Source: Affinundibacterium seohonense (GTDB lineage Bacteria; Pseudomonadota; Gammaproteobacteria; Burkholderiales; Burkholderiaceae_D). From it: a DNA stretch of 64,000 nt. The notes under the pieces are model-generated. The model saw only the letters and a list, made by a program, of their open reading frames with translations, was not told the origin of the DNA and made no database searches. Made by a program: the position numbers and the translations under genes. This document shows, one piece after another, positions 47,784 to 56,238 of the stretch (position 1 is the first letter of the stretch; each line of letters starts with the position of its first letter). The stretch covers positions 221,304 to 285,303 of the forward strand of contig NZ_JACOFW010000004.1 of the NCBI RefSeq assembly GCF_014284305.1, written 5' to 3'.

Positions 47784-49910
47784 ATGAATACAAGTTTGGA
47801 CAAACTTCCGCAACCGACACATGGACTAGCATGGCTGACGCGTGATGCGAGCGCTCGGCAGAGCTTATTGGCGGCGCTTCTGGTCGGCGTGTTGATGTTG
47901 GGGTTTTTATTTCCGCTAAGTTTTTGGCAAGGGCAGGGCGGATTTTTTGAAAAAATCGATGCCTCGCAGCATATCGCTGGCTGGCAGTATTATGCCCAAG
48001 ACAGCTGGCGTTTTCCTTTATTGCACACGACTCGCATCAATAGTCCTGAAGGCGTGAACATCGCTTTCATGGACAGCATTCCTTTGGCGGCATTATTGTT
48101 TAAGCCTTTTGTCGCTTGGTTGCCAGCGGATTTCCATTACATCGCGCTGTGGCATATTTTGGCTTTTATTGGACAAGCGATAGCCGCGGGCGTGTTGATG
48201 CGTAGTCTTGGAGCTCGCTCGATTTTTGCTACTGTGGTTGCTGGCGTGTTTGCCTGCTTGTGGCCTGCTTTGATGTGGCGCTTTGGGCATACTGCTTTGA
48301 TGACGCAGTGTTTATTACTGTTTGGATTGGCGGTGTATTTTCAAAAACGGCGTGAGACGATGGAGGTGAATCGGGCGCAGACGTATTTGCTGACTTTGAG
48401 TTTATTGGGCTTGTTGATCCATCCTTATTTCTTTGCAATGTTGTACTCGCTGTTTTTATTTAGCCTAATCGAAGAAGGTTTGCTGCATCGTCGTTGGGCT
48501 TCTGGCTCGAAATTGTTGATGATATCGGTGGCGTTGATTGCCTTCATTTTTTTCGTCATGGGATACGGCGGGCAAAATACAACGAGCTTTGGTTTTGGCG
48601 AATATTCGATGAACTTGAGTTCACCATTTTGTGGCAGTCATTTTTATTCTTGCGCTGCTAGTGAGAGTGCGCATCAATTCGCCGCTTATCATTTTGCCGA
48701 TCCGACTACCGGGCAATACGAAGGATTGAATTATCTGGGTTTTGGCGTCTTTTTGCTACTGCCGATCAGTGTGTTTTTGGCGCGTGGACAAGTGCTGGCC
48801 TTATGTCGTCAATATCAATGGTTTATCTTATTCCTGTTGGCCTTAACGTTCTATGCGATTGCCAATCGTGTGTATTGGAATGATCATTTGTTGTTTGAAT
48901 ATACGGTGCCGCAGAGTTTACGAAAAATCACTGACAGTTTTCGAAGTAGTGGTCGCTTTTTTTGGTTAGTGGCGTACACACTGTTATTTATTAGTCTGGC
49001 TGGTGTCATGCAGACGATGAGTAAAGCTAAGTTAGCTTTGGTCTTGTTCGCCTTGGGTTTGCAATTTGTCGATACGCGTGACTTTAGCAAACGCTTGACG
49101 CGAATCGCTGGTGAACCGAGTAAAGGTGATTTAGTCGCATGGCAGCCGGTGATGCAGCAAGTGGAGGATTTGCATGTGTATCCGGCTTTTTCCTGTGATC
49201 CGACCAATGAACAGATGGTGTGGTTCTTCCAACGACTTGCAGCGCAATATCAGAAACGCATAGACACAGGTTACATCGCCCGCGATAAAGTTGATTGTCA
49301 AAAGAACCGAGCCTACTTTGATCAAAACTTTGTTCCTAGTGCTTTGTATGTGATGCCAACAAAGAGTCTGATGAATGCGCCTAAGGGTTTCGTGGAAGCA
49401 GTAGCGCAGCAGGCTTGTGTGAAGTGGCAGAGTTATTTGGTGTGTGGATCTGCGAAAACGCGCGCAAGCTTGATCGCACAAAATTTGGGTCTCGCGTTCC
49501 AAGACCAATTACATGAGCTACATTGGAGCGGCAAGGAATTGCCAACGCAGGTTGGTCAGCTTAGTGAAGTCTTGAGCTCGACTGGCAAAGCTGGGGTACT
49601 CAATTACGGCCCCTATGTTCGTTTGGAGCAAGGTTCTTACGAATTTGAGTTTGCGTATCAGGCTGATTTGGCTGCCACTTCGGAACAAGCGAATTGGGAT
49701 GTGTGGGTAACTTTGCCAGCAACAAAAGATGGCGGATTGCGTTTGGCGCAAGGGAAATTATTCGGCACTGACAATGTGAAGCAATCTTTGCGCGTACCTG
49801 TAGTGATATCTGCCGATACCGCGAATCAGTTGATCGAATTTCGTAGTTTTTTCAACGGGCAAGGCAAGATCATTATCCACGCTTTGCATTTAAGAAAATT
49901 GGATAAGTGA
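47784..49910 (+). CDS. Polytopic membrane protein, DUF6311-like, probable GT-C glycosyltransferase
   Basis: 708 residues. About ten or more membrane helices lie in the first 430 residues, beginning LLAALLVGVLMLGFLFPLSFW. An acidic loop FFEKIDASQHIAGWQYYAQD after the first helix fits the GT-C catalytic loop with Asp residues. A soluble C-terminal domain of about 270 residues (YPAFSCDPTNEQMVW ... IIIHALHLRKL) has a jelly-roll look. I recall this as the DUF6311 family. It starts 30 bases after the Lrp gene and 10 bases before a GT2, so it likely transfers a lipid-linked sugar in the periplasm. Confidence 0.72.
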   Translation: MNTSLDKLPQPTHGLAWLTRDASARQSLLAALLVGVLMLGFLFPLSFWQGQGGFFEKIDASQHIAGWQYYAQDSWRFPLLHTTRINSPEGVNIAFMDSIPLAALLFKPFVAWLPADFHYIALWHILAFIGQAIAAGVLMRSLGARSIFATVVAGVFACLWPALMWRFGHTALMTQCLLLFGLAVYFQKRRETMEVNRAQTYLLTLSLLGLLIHPYFFAMLYSLFLFSLIEEGLLHRRWASGSKLLMISVALIAFIFFVMGYGGQNTTSFGFGEYSMNLSSPFCGSHFYSCAASESAHQFAAYHFADPTTGQYEGLNYLGFGVFLLLPISVFLARGQVLALCRQYQWFILFLLALTFYAIANRVYWNDHLLFEYTVPQSLRKITDSFRSSGRFFWLVAYTLLFISLAGVMQTMSKAKLALVLFALGLQFVDTRDFSKRLTRIAGEPSKGDLVAWQPVMQQVEDLHVYPAFSCDPTNEQMVWFFQRLAAQYQKRIDTGYIARDKVDCQKNRAYFDQNFVPSALYVMPTKSLMNAPKGFVEAVAQQACVKWQSYLVCGSAKTRASLIAQNLGLAFQDQLHELHWSGKELPTQVGQLSEVLSSTGKAGVLNYGPYVRLEQGSYEFEFAYQADLAATSEQANWDVWVTLPATKDGGLRLAQGKLFGTDNVKQSLRVPVVISADTANQLIEFRSFFNGQGKIIIHALHLRKLDK

Positions 49911-49920
49911 AAATTTCACG

Positions 49921-50898
49921 ATGAACACGACTAAAAAAACTATTAGCATTGTGATCCCAGTCTACAACGAAGCCCAGTTGATACAGACCAGTATTCCCTC
50001 GATCATACATGCAGTGGAACAAGGTTTAGGAACGCAACGTGCAGATCTCTATCACTTGGAGATTGTCGCGGTCAACGATGGTTCTTCCGATCAGACCGCG
50101 CAAGTGCTGGCGCACATGCAGCAGCAAGAACCACGGATACGTGCCATTAGTTTTACGCGTAATTTCGGCAAGGAGGCCGCGATTTTGGCTGGCCTGCAAC
50201 ATGCGCAAGGCGATGCCGTTGTGGTCATCGATGCCGATCTGCAGCACCCGCCAGCATTGATTGCGCCGATGATTAAATTATGGGAAAACGGTTTGTTGGT
50301 AGTACACGCTGTCAAGGCACAACGTGCACGTGAAAGCTGGTTGCAAAGGCATCTTGCTAAAGCCTTTTATGCCGTGTTTCAAAGTATGTCTGGTTTAGAT
50401 TTGCGCGGACACTCTGATTTCAAATTGCTCGATAAACAGGTCGTGCAAATGCTCCTGGCTTTGCCTGAGCGTCAGCGATTTTTCCGTGGATTGATTTCCT
50501 GGGCGAATTTCCCAAGCGGACAATTGCCATTCGAGGTGGCAGATCGTCCCGACGGTACAGAGAGCAAATGGAATCGCCTTAAATTATTACGCTATGCGGT
50601 CAATAACATCACCAGTTTTTCCAGCTTGCCTTTAAAGCTCGTGACCTATTTAGGTGTGGCGACCTTGCTGTTCGGTCTAATTATAGGTGGGAATAGTTTG
50701 CTGCAAAAAATTGAAGGCAAGGCAATCGATGGGTTTACCACCGTCAATCTCTTGATCATTATTATTGGCGGGGCGATCCTACTGAGTTTAGGGGTGATCG
50801 GACATTATCTGGCGCGCTTATACGATGAGATGAAAGGTCGCCCAGCTTACCTAGTACGGACCGACGCCATCGATTCCAAAGATAAGGAAGCATCATGA
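49921..50898 (+). CDS. Polyprenyl-phosphate glycosyltransferase, GT2 (GtrB/ArnC-like)
   Basis: 325 residues. The GT-A domain starts SIVIPVYNEAQLI, has VAVNDGSSDQT, RNFGKEAAILAGLQHAQGD and the metal motif VVVIDADLQHPP near residue 100. Two C-terminal membrane helices follow (VTYLGVATLLFGLIIGG; TVNLLIIIIGGAILLSLGVIGHYLARLYDE). These are marks of enzymes that load a sugar onto undecaprenyl phosphate at the inner leaflet. The stop overlaps the next ATG (ATGA). Confidence 0.93.
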   Translation: MNTTKKTISIVIPVYNEAQLIQTSIPSIIHAVEQGLGTQRADLYHLEIVAVNDGSSDQTAQVLAHMQQQEPRIRAISFTRNFGKEAAILAGLQHAQGDAVVVIDADLQHPPALIAPMIKLWENGLLVVHAVKAQRARESWLQRHLAKAFYAVFQSMSGLDLRGHSDFKLLDKQVVQMLLALPERQRFFRGLISWANFPSGQLPFEVADRPDGTESKWNRLKLLRYAVNNITSFSSLPLKLVTYLGVATLLFGLIIGGNSLLQKIEGKAIDGFTTVNLLIIIIGGAILLSLGVIGHYLARLYDEMKGRPAYLVRTDAIDSKDKEAS

Positions 50899-51242
50899 AA
50901 CAACTGAGCATCGCTTTGATCGCAGTTTTGTGTAACGTGTCGGCGCAAGTGCTGATGAAATTGGCTAGCCAGAGCGGCTTTCAAATGCGGGATCTCAGCA
51001 CTTACTTTTCGTGGCAATTAGTGACGAGTGTGATTTTGTACGGACTCAGTTTTCTTTTGACCCTGCAAGTCTTGTCGCAGGCGGCACTGAGCATCGCCTC
51101 ACCATTGATGGCGGGTTTGACCTTTGTTGGCATCGCCCTAGCTAGTTATCTCGTTTTGCATGAAGCGATGAATCTGCAAAAAGTGCTGGGTATGCTGGTG
51201 ATTTTTGTCGGCATTTTCATTTTAACCAAAGCGTCGATGTAG
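50895..51242 (+). CDS. EmrE-like small membrane transporter, probable lipid-sugar flippase
   Basis: 115 residues with four membrane helices, in the DMT/SMR group. Conserved points are ALIAVLCNVSAQVLMKLAS and the last segment LQKVLGMLVIFVGIFILTK. ArnE/ArnF-like members of this size flip undecaprenyl-phosphate sugars. Translational coupling to the GT2 gene supports that role over drug export. Confidence 0.8.
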   Translation: MKQLSIALIAVLCNVSAQVLMKLASQSGFQMRDLSTYFSWQLVTSVILYGLSFLLTLQVLSQAALSIASPLMAGLTFVGIALASYLVLHEAMNLQKVLGMLVIFVGIFILTKASM

Positions 51243-51271
51243 GCGTTGCTGTAGTCCAGATCTGTCCATGC

Positions 51272-51296
51272 GTGTCCGTAGCCCTTGTGCGGACAC
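51272..51296. promoter_or_regulatory. Inverted repeat upstream of the sigma-54 promoter
   Basis: GTGTCCG (51272-51278) and CGGACAC (51290-51296), 11 bases apart, about 70-90 bases before the -24 box. The distance suits an enhancer-binding site for the downstream regulator. It could also be a transcript-end hairpin for the preceding operon, but no T-run follows. Confidence 0.5.
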
Positions 51297-51362
51297 CTGA
51301 TGATTGCCCTGATCATTTTTCTATTCTCAATTAAATCAGTGACTTAGCTACTATTTTCTGTG

Positions 51363-51378
51363 TGGCACACTTCCTGCT
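51363..51378 (+). promoter_or_regulatory. Sigma-54 (-24/-12) promoter of the ABC exporter operon
   Basis: TGGCAC at 51363-51368 and TGCT at 51375-51378. The GG and GC doublets are exactly 12 bases apart, as required. The start site would be near 51389, 31 bases before the adaptor ATG. A sigma-54 activator is encoded at the end of the same gene run. Confidence 0.82.
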
Positions 51379-51419
51379 AAAGAGTTGTTATTCGTTCTCA
51401 CTCTTTGCTAGGAAATTCC

Positions 51420-52688
51420 ATGATTCGAGATACCTCTGGTCAAGATGCCGTCATCGCAGCAGCGCCACTATGGCGTAGAAAGAAACTGATTGTTGGCGTC
51501 ATTTTGGCAATCGCTTTTATTGTCGTTAGCATTTTTCTGCTACGCACGTTTGCCAACAGTAGTAAATCCATCAATGCTTCGCGTATCAAAATCGCGCAAG
51601 TGACGCGCGGCACGTTGGTGCGTGATGTCGCTGTCAACGGTCGTATGGTGGCTGCGATCAGCCCGACCTTATATTCCACAGCGTCGAGTACCGTCACCTT
51701 AAAAGTCAAAGCGGGTGACATGGTCAAAAAAGGCGATGTCGTTGCCGAATTAGAGTCACCCGATTTGACTAGCTTACTCAAGCGCGAGCAAGCGAATTAC
51801 GATCAGCTAGAAGCCGAAGTCGCTCGACAAAAAATCCTCGCTCGCAAACAAAAACTCATCGCACGACGTGATGCAGATCAGGCGGAAATTGAACGTGTCA
51901 CAGCCGCTCGCACTTTTGAACGATTCGAAAAGGCAGGGCCTTCCGGAGTCATTTCCAAAATCGATTATATGCGTGCGCAAGATGCGTTAAAGACGGCTGA
52001 GATTCGTGCCAAACACGCCGAAGCTGCGACCGGTTTGGAGAATGAAGATGTTGATCTGAATCTTAAAACGAAGAGCGCACAACTAGAGCAACAGCGTCTT
52101 GTACGTGATGACGCTAAGCGCAAGGTGGAAGAACTCAAACTCAAAGCGCCAGTGGATGGCATGGTCGGCACCTTATCAGTCGCGAATCGTAGCGTAGTCG
52201 CAGCGAATACCGCATTGATGACTTTAGTCGATCTATCTCAACTCGAAGTCGAACTTGAAATTCCAGAGACCTATGTGGCCGATTTAGGTTTAGGCATGAC
52301 TGCTGAGATCACGATTAATGGCGTGACGACCAAAGGCAAGTTGTCGGCTCTATCGCCTGAAGTCGTGAAGAATCAAGTGTTAGCACGAGTTCGCTTTGAT
52401 GGTCAGCAACCGTCGGGCCTACGTCAGAGTCAACGCGTTTCGGCACGTCTATTAATCGAAGAAAAACCCAATGTCTTAATGTTGGCACGCGGTCCTTTTG
52501 TCGAAAGTGAAGGTGGCCGGTTTGTGTATGTAGTCGAAAACAATATCGCGACCCGTCGCCCATTTAAACTCGGTGCGACCAGTATTTCTGCGGTTGAGAT
52601 TGTGGATGGTTTAAAGCTAGGCGATAAGGTCGTCGTCGCTGGTACCGATCAGTTTGAAAATGCAGAAAAAATCTCTTTGAATAATTAA
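51420..52688 (+). CDS. Periplasmic adaptor (HlyD/MacA-like) of an ABC exporter
   Basis: 422 residues. One N-terminal membrane helix (KLIVGVILAIAFIVVSIFLL), then a lipoyl half-motif (TVTLKVKAGDMVKKGDVVAELESPDL), a long coiled-coil hairpin (about residues 115-235), the second lipoyl half (LKLKAPVDGMVGTLSVANRSVV) and beta-barrel domains. It joins the inner-membrane transporter to an outer-membrane channel. The ATG at 51420 has AGGAAA upstream. No TolC-like channel gene is in the window. Confidence 0.9.
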   Translation: MIRDTSGQDAVIAAAPLWRRKKLIVGVILAIAFIVVSIFLLRTFANSSKSINASRIKIAQVTRGTLVRDVAVNGRMVAAISPTLYSTASSTVTLKVKAGDMVKKGDVVAELESPDLTSLLKREQANYDQLEAEVARQKILARKQKLIARRDADQAEIERVTAARTFERFEKAGPSGVISKIDYMRAQDALKTAEIRAKHAEAATGLENEDVDLNLKTKSAQLEQQRLVRDDAKRKVEELKLKAPVDGMVGTLSVANRSVVAANTALMTLVDLSQLEVELEIPETYVADLGLGMTAEITINGVTTKGKLSALSPEVVKNQVLARVRFDGQQPSGLRQSQRVSARLLIEEKPNVLMLARGPFVESEGGRFVYVVENNIATRRPFKLGATSISAVEIVDGLKLGDKVVVAGTDQFENAEKISLNN

Positions 52689-52721
52689 TCTTTAAAACCG
52701 AATTTAAGAAAAGGAAATGCC

Positions 52722-53450
52722 ATGTTACACATGAAAAATCTGAGCAAAGTTTATCGCACGCACATGATAGAAACCCATGCTTTGCGTGGATTTGAAATCC
52801 ACGTTAAGCAAGGTGAATTTGTGACGGTGACTGGCCCTTCAGGGTCAGGTAAAACCACCTTCTTAAATATCGCTGGATTGTTAGAAGATTTTACCGGTGG
52901 TGAATATTTTCTAGATGGTGTCAACGTGACAGGTATGAACGACAACGCCCGCACGCGTTTGCGCAATGAAAAGCTGGGCTTTATTTTTCAGGGCTTTAAT
53001 TTAATTCCTGATTTGAATTTGTTTGATAACGTCGATGTACCTTTACGCTATCGTGGCTTTGCTGCAAAAGAGCGCAAAGAGCGGATCGAAGACGCTTTAG
53101 CGCAAGTGGGATTGGCTTCGCGCATGAAGCATTATCCCGCCGAGCTGTCAGGCGGGCAGCAGCAACGTGTGGCGATTGCACGTGCCTTGGCTGGTTCCCC
53201 GCGCTTGCTACTTGCCGATGAACCAACCGGTAATCTGGACACACAAATGGCGCGTAGCGTGATGGAATTGCTGGAAGAAATTAATGCCAGAGGCACGACG
53301 ATTTTGATGGTCACCCATGATCCTGAATTAGCACTACGTTCACAACGGAATGTGCATATCATTGACGGTCAGGTTTCTGATCTGGTGCGTAAAACACCGA
53401 GCTTGGTGGTAGAGCATCAGAATGTTGAAACCAATCTGCACATTGCATAA
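52722..53450 (+). CDS. ABC transporter ATPase, MacB/LolD type
   Basis: 242 residues. Walker A GPSGSGKT is at residues 38-45, the Q-loop in GFIFQGFNLIP, the signature LSGGQQQRVAIARAL, Walker B LLLADEPTGNLD and the switch VTHDPE. The ADEPTGNLD form is typical for MacB/FtsE/LolD ATPases that power mechanotransmission rather than substrate passage through the membrane. It lies between the adaptor and two permeases. Confidence 0.95.
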   Translation: MLHMKNLSKVYRTHMIETHALRGFEIHVKQGEFVTVTGPSGSGKTTFLNIAGLLEDFTGGEYFLDGVNVTGMNDNARTRLRNEKLGFIFQGFNLIPDLNLFDNVDVPLRYRGFAAKERKERIEDALAQVGLASRMKHYPAELSGGQQQRVAIARALAGSPRLLLADEPTGNLDTQMARSVMELLEEINARGTTILMVTHDPELALRSQRNVHIIDGQVSDLVRKTPSLVVEHQNVETNLHIA

Positions 53451-53464
53451 AAGGCGGAACGATT

Positions 53465-54778
53465 ATGTTGACTTACTATTTTTTTCTGGGCTTGCGTAGC
53501 TTAAGACGCAATCCAGCATTGACCGCTTTGATGATATTGACGCTGGCGATTGGCGTAGCAGCCAGTGTTTCGACACTCACTATTTTACATGTGATGTCCG
53601 GTGATCCTATTCCGCAAAAGAGTGATCGCCTGTTCACCGCTATTCTTGATGTTGGGCAGAAGGAAGGTTACACACCGGGTGATGAACCGAATGACCATCA
53701 ATTTACATATAAAGACATAAGTAATCTTCTCGAAAGCAAGCAAGGCGTACGTCGTGCTGCAATGTACGGGATTGAGGCAACAGCAGAGCCTGCACGTAAA
53801 GATTTGGGTGCCATCTCGATGGAAGGTTTAGCCGTGACAGCCGATACGTTTGCCATGTTTGAGATTCCCTTTGTTGTTGGACAAGGATGGCAAGCCTCTG
53901 AAGATAAAAACTCTGCGGATGTAGTGGTTCTAAGTAAAAAAATGGCAGAAAAGTTTTTTGGTACAGCGAACCCTGTGGGGCAAAAACTTCGTATGTTGAA
54001 AGGTGATTTCACGGTGATAGGTGTTGCCGATGACTGGGCGCCCAAGCCAAAATTCTACATCTTTAATGGCCGTGAGGCTGCATTTGTTGAAGAGCCTGAT
54101 TTCATACTGCCTTTGAGCAATGCGATTCGCCGTGAAACTGCGCATAGTGGGAGTATGGGCTGTACTTCACGTTCAGATCCGGGTTGGGAAGGGCGTTTAA
54201 ACTCTGAGTGCACTTGGTTTCATTTTTGGTTCGAATTGAAATCACCAAGTCAACGCGCTGAATTACAAAATTATTTGGATAGCTACGCAGCTGAGCAGTT
54301 CAAGTTAGGGCGCTTCCAACGTCAGGCAAAAAATCGCTTGTTTAATGTGCGTGAATTTTTGGTCGAAATGCAAGTGATTGGGGACGATAGTCGCTTGTCG
54401 GCTTGGTTGGCATTTGGTTTTCTTTTGCTTTGTTTGGTCAATACGGTGGGTTTATTGTTGGCGAAGTTTTCAGTGCGAGCGTCAGAGGTCGGTGTCAGAC
54501 GCGCACTGGGTGCGTCACGTAAGGAGATATTTACCCAATTCTTGATTGAGACCGCGGTGGTCGGTTTGGTCGGCGCGTTGTTAGGCGTGTTACTAGCAGC
54601 AGGAGCTTTGCAACTCATTGCTTTGCAATCGAAAGCACTGGCTGTCGTCGCACACATGGATTGGGCGATGTTAGGTTTGACTTTCTTCATGTCGGTGAGT
54701 GCAGCGATGATTGCCGGGCTGTTGCCCACTTGGCGTGCATGTCAGGTGACGCCAGCAATTCAACTTAAATCGCAATAA
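53465..54778 (+). CDS. MacB-type permease (FtsX/MacB_PCD), subunit 1
   Basis: 437 residues. One N-terminal helix (LTALMILTLAIGVAASVSTLTIL), a large periplasmic MacB_PCD domain with PVGQKLRMLKGDFTVIGVADD, then three helices of the FtsX type with EVGVRRALGASRKEIFTQFLIE and a last PTWRACQVTPAIQLK. The periplasmic part has cysteine-bearing loops (GSMGCTSRSDPGWEGRLNSEC). Two separate permease genes suggest a heterodimer, whereas E. coli MacB is a homodimer fused to its ATPase. Confidence 0.92.
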   Translation: MLTYYFFLGLRSLRRNPALTALMILTLAIGVAASVSTLTILHVMSGDPIPQKSDRLFTAILDVGQKEGYTPGDEPNDHQFTYKDISNLLESKQGVRRAAMYGIEATAEPARKDLGAISMEGLAVTADTFAMFEIPFVVGQGWQASEDKNSADVVVLSKKMAEKFFGTANPVGQKLRMLKGDFTVIGVADDWAPKPKFYIFNGREAAFVEEPDFILPLSNAIRRETAHSGSMGCTSRSDPGWEGRLNSECTWFHFWFELKSPSQRAELQNYLDSYAAEQFKLGRFQRQAKNRLFNVREFLVEMQVIGDDSRLSAWLAFGFLLLCLVNTVGLLLAKFSVRASEVGVRRALGASRKEIFTQFLIETAVVGLVGALLGVLLAAGALQLIALQSKALAVVAHMDWAMLGLTFFMSVSAAMIAGLLPTWRACQVTPAIQLKSQ

Positions 54779-54795
54779 AGAAGAAAGCAACAATC

Positions 54796-56043
54796 ATGAA
54801 AACATTATTTGAACTACGTCCGATTTTTTCCGCATTAATGCGCAATAAATTGGGTCCCGTGTTAGTCGCTTTGCAGGTGGCATTAAGTTTGGCGATACTG
54901 GTGAATGCGATTTATATTGTTAATCTACGTCTTGATGTAGCCGCCCGCCCTAGCGGTATAGCCGATGAGCTTGAGGTTTTTAGGGTCAACGTCAGAAATC
55001 AGATTTTGGGCGGACATGAAGATCAACTCGCTTTGCAAAAGCGTGAAGCCGATACGATACGTGCGGTGCCTGGTGTAGTGTCAGTCGCACGTGTTAGCTC
55101 CTTTCCTGTTTCGCGTTCAGGTAGCAATAATTCGGTGGCTATTGATCGCAAGCAGGCGGTACCAACTGCAACAAGCGGGATATTTGTGTCCCCAGATTCA
55201 CTTGTCAAGACTTGGAAATTACGTTTGGTTGAAGGGCAAGATTTTCAGGCAGGTGATTTTTTAGAGGTGAACCCTAATGTCGACGGTGGCTTCGTAAAAA
55301 AAGTGATAGTTAGTAAAGCATTAGCACAGAAACTATTTCCAGGACAGTCTAACTTCGTAGGGAAAGAGTATTTCTTTGGGACCGGGAGTAACGCTAATGG
55401 AGTAACCATTATAGGCGTAGTCGAAACTTTGCAAACTTCTGGCGCTCAGTCTACGACGAACGGTGAATTTGCTACGATTATGCCTGCGCGTGTGACTGGC
55501 CAAATCTGGGACGGTTATGCAGTACGTGCCGAAGCGGGACAGCGTGATCGTGTGATGAAAGAAGTGGAAGAAGCTCTACGTAAAGCATCAGCTACACCGA
55601 TCTACGTCAAAGCAACGAGTATGGAGAAATTTCGTGATGATCGCTATCGTAGTGAAAAAGGCTTGGCTTGGATGTTGCTCGCGGTAAGTGCCTTGCTGGT
55701 CGTCGTGACTGCCAGTGGTATCGTCGGTATGAGTACCTTATGGGTAGCACAGCGTCGCAAACAAATTGGTATTCGCCGTGCTTTAGGTGCGAGACGTATC
55801 GATATTCTGACTTATTTCATCGCTGAAAATTGGTTGATTACGACGGGCGGTATTGTATTTGGGATTGCCCTAGCACTTGGCTTGAATCAGGTATTGGTGG
55901 GACAATTTGAATTACCGAAACTACCAGTATCTTATCTGCTTCTGTCGCCGTTACTATTTTGGATGTTAGGTGTCATTGCTGTGTATGCACCAGCCTGGAG
56001 AGCGGCAAGTATTTCGCCAGCAACCGCGACCCGTGGGGTATAG
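54796..56043 (+). CDS. MacB-type permease (FtsX/MacB_PCD), subunit 2
   Basis: 415 residues with the same plan as the gene before it: N-terminal helix, periplasmic domain with FPGQSNFVGKEYFFGTGSNANGVTIIGVVE, and FtsX helices with QIGIRRALGARRIDILTYFIAENW and a final YAPAWRAASISPATATRGV. The two permeases are distant paralogues and probably pair. It ends the exporter genes; the regulator follows after a 195-base gap. Confidence 0.92.
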   Translation: MKTLFELRPIFSALMRNKLGPVLVALQVALSLAILVNAIYIVNLRLDVAARPSGIADELEVFRVNVRNQILGGHEDQLALQKREADTIRAVPGVVSVARVSSFPVSRSGSNNSVAIDRKQAVPTATSGIFVSPDSLVKTWKLRLVEGQDFQAGDFLEVNPNVDGGFVKKVIVSKALAQKLFPGQSNFVGKEYFFGTGSNANGVTIIGVVETLQTSGAQSTTNGEFATIMPARVTGQIWDGYAVRAEAGQRDRVMKEVEEALRKASATPIYVKATSMEKFRDDRYRSEKGLAWMLLAVSALLVVVTASGIVGMSTLWVAQRRKQIGIRRALGARRIDILTYFIAENWLITTGGIVFGIALALGLNQVLVGQFELPKLPVSYLLLSPLLFWMLGVIAVYAPAWRAASISPATATRGV

Positions 56044-56108
56044 TGTTTCATTGAATGTGATAAACCAAAATCCATTGCTCTGAATTGATATTGGTGAAGT
56101 CGTAGGGT

Positions 56109-56163
56109 GGGTGAAACCCGCGCCGTTCAAGTGCATGATGGCTTGTCGGCGAGGATTTCACCC
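56109..56163. repeat. REP-like intergenic hairpin
   Basis: GGGTGAAACCCGCGCCG (56109-56125) pairs with CGGCGAGGATTTCACCC (56147-56163) with two mismatches. The GTAGGGTGGGTGAAACCC wording resembles dispersed intergenic repeats seen in many proteobacteria. It lies between the exporter permease and the regulator. Confidence 0.6.
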
Positions 56164-56238
56164 GCTCTATAACTTGGACGTTTAACTTATAGGTACGCGA
56201 TATGCGTAGGTCTTCAAAATTTTTTTGATGTGAATCTC

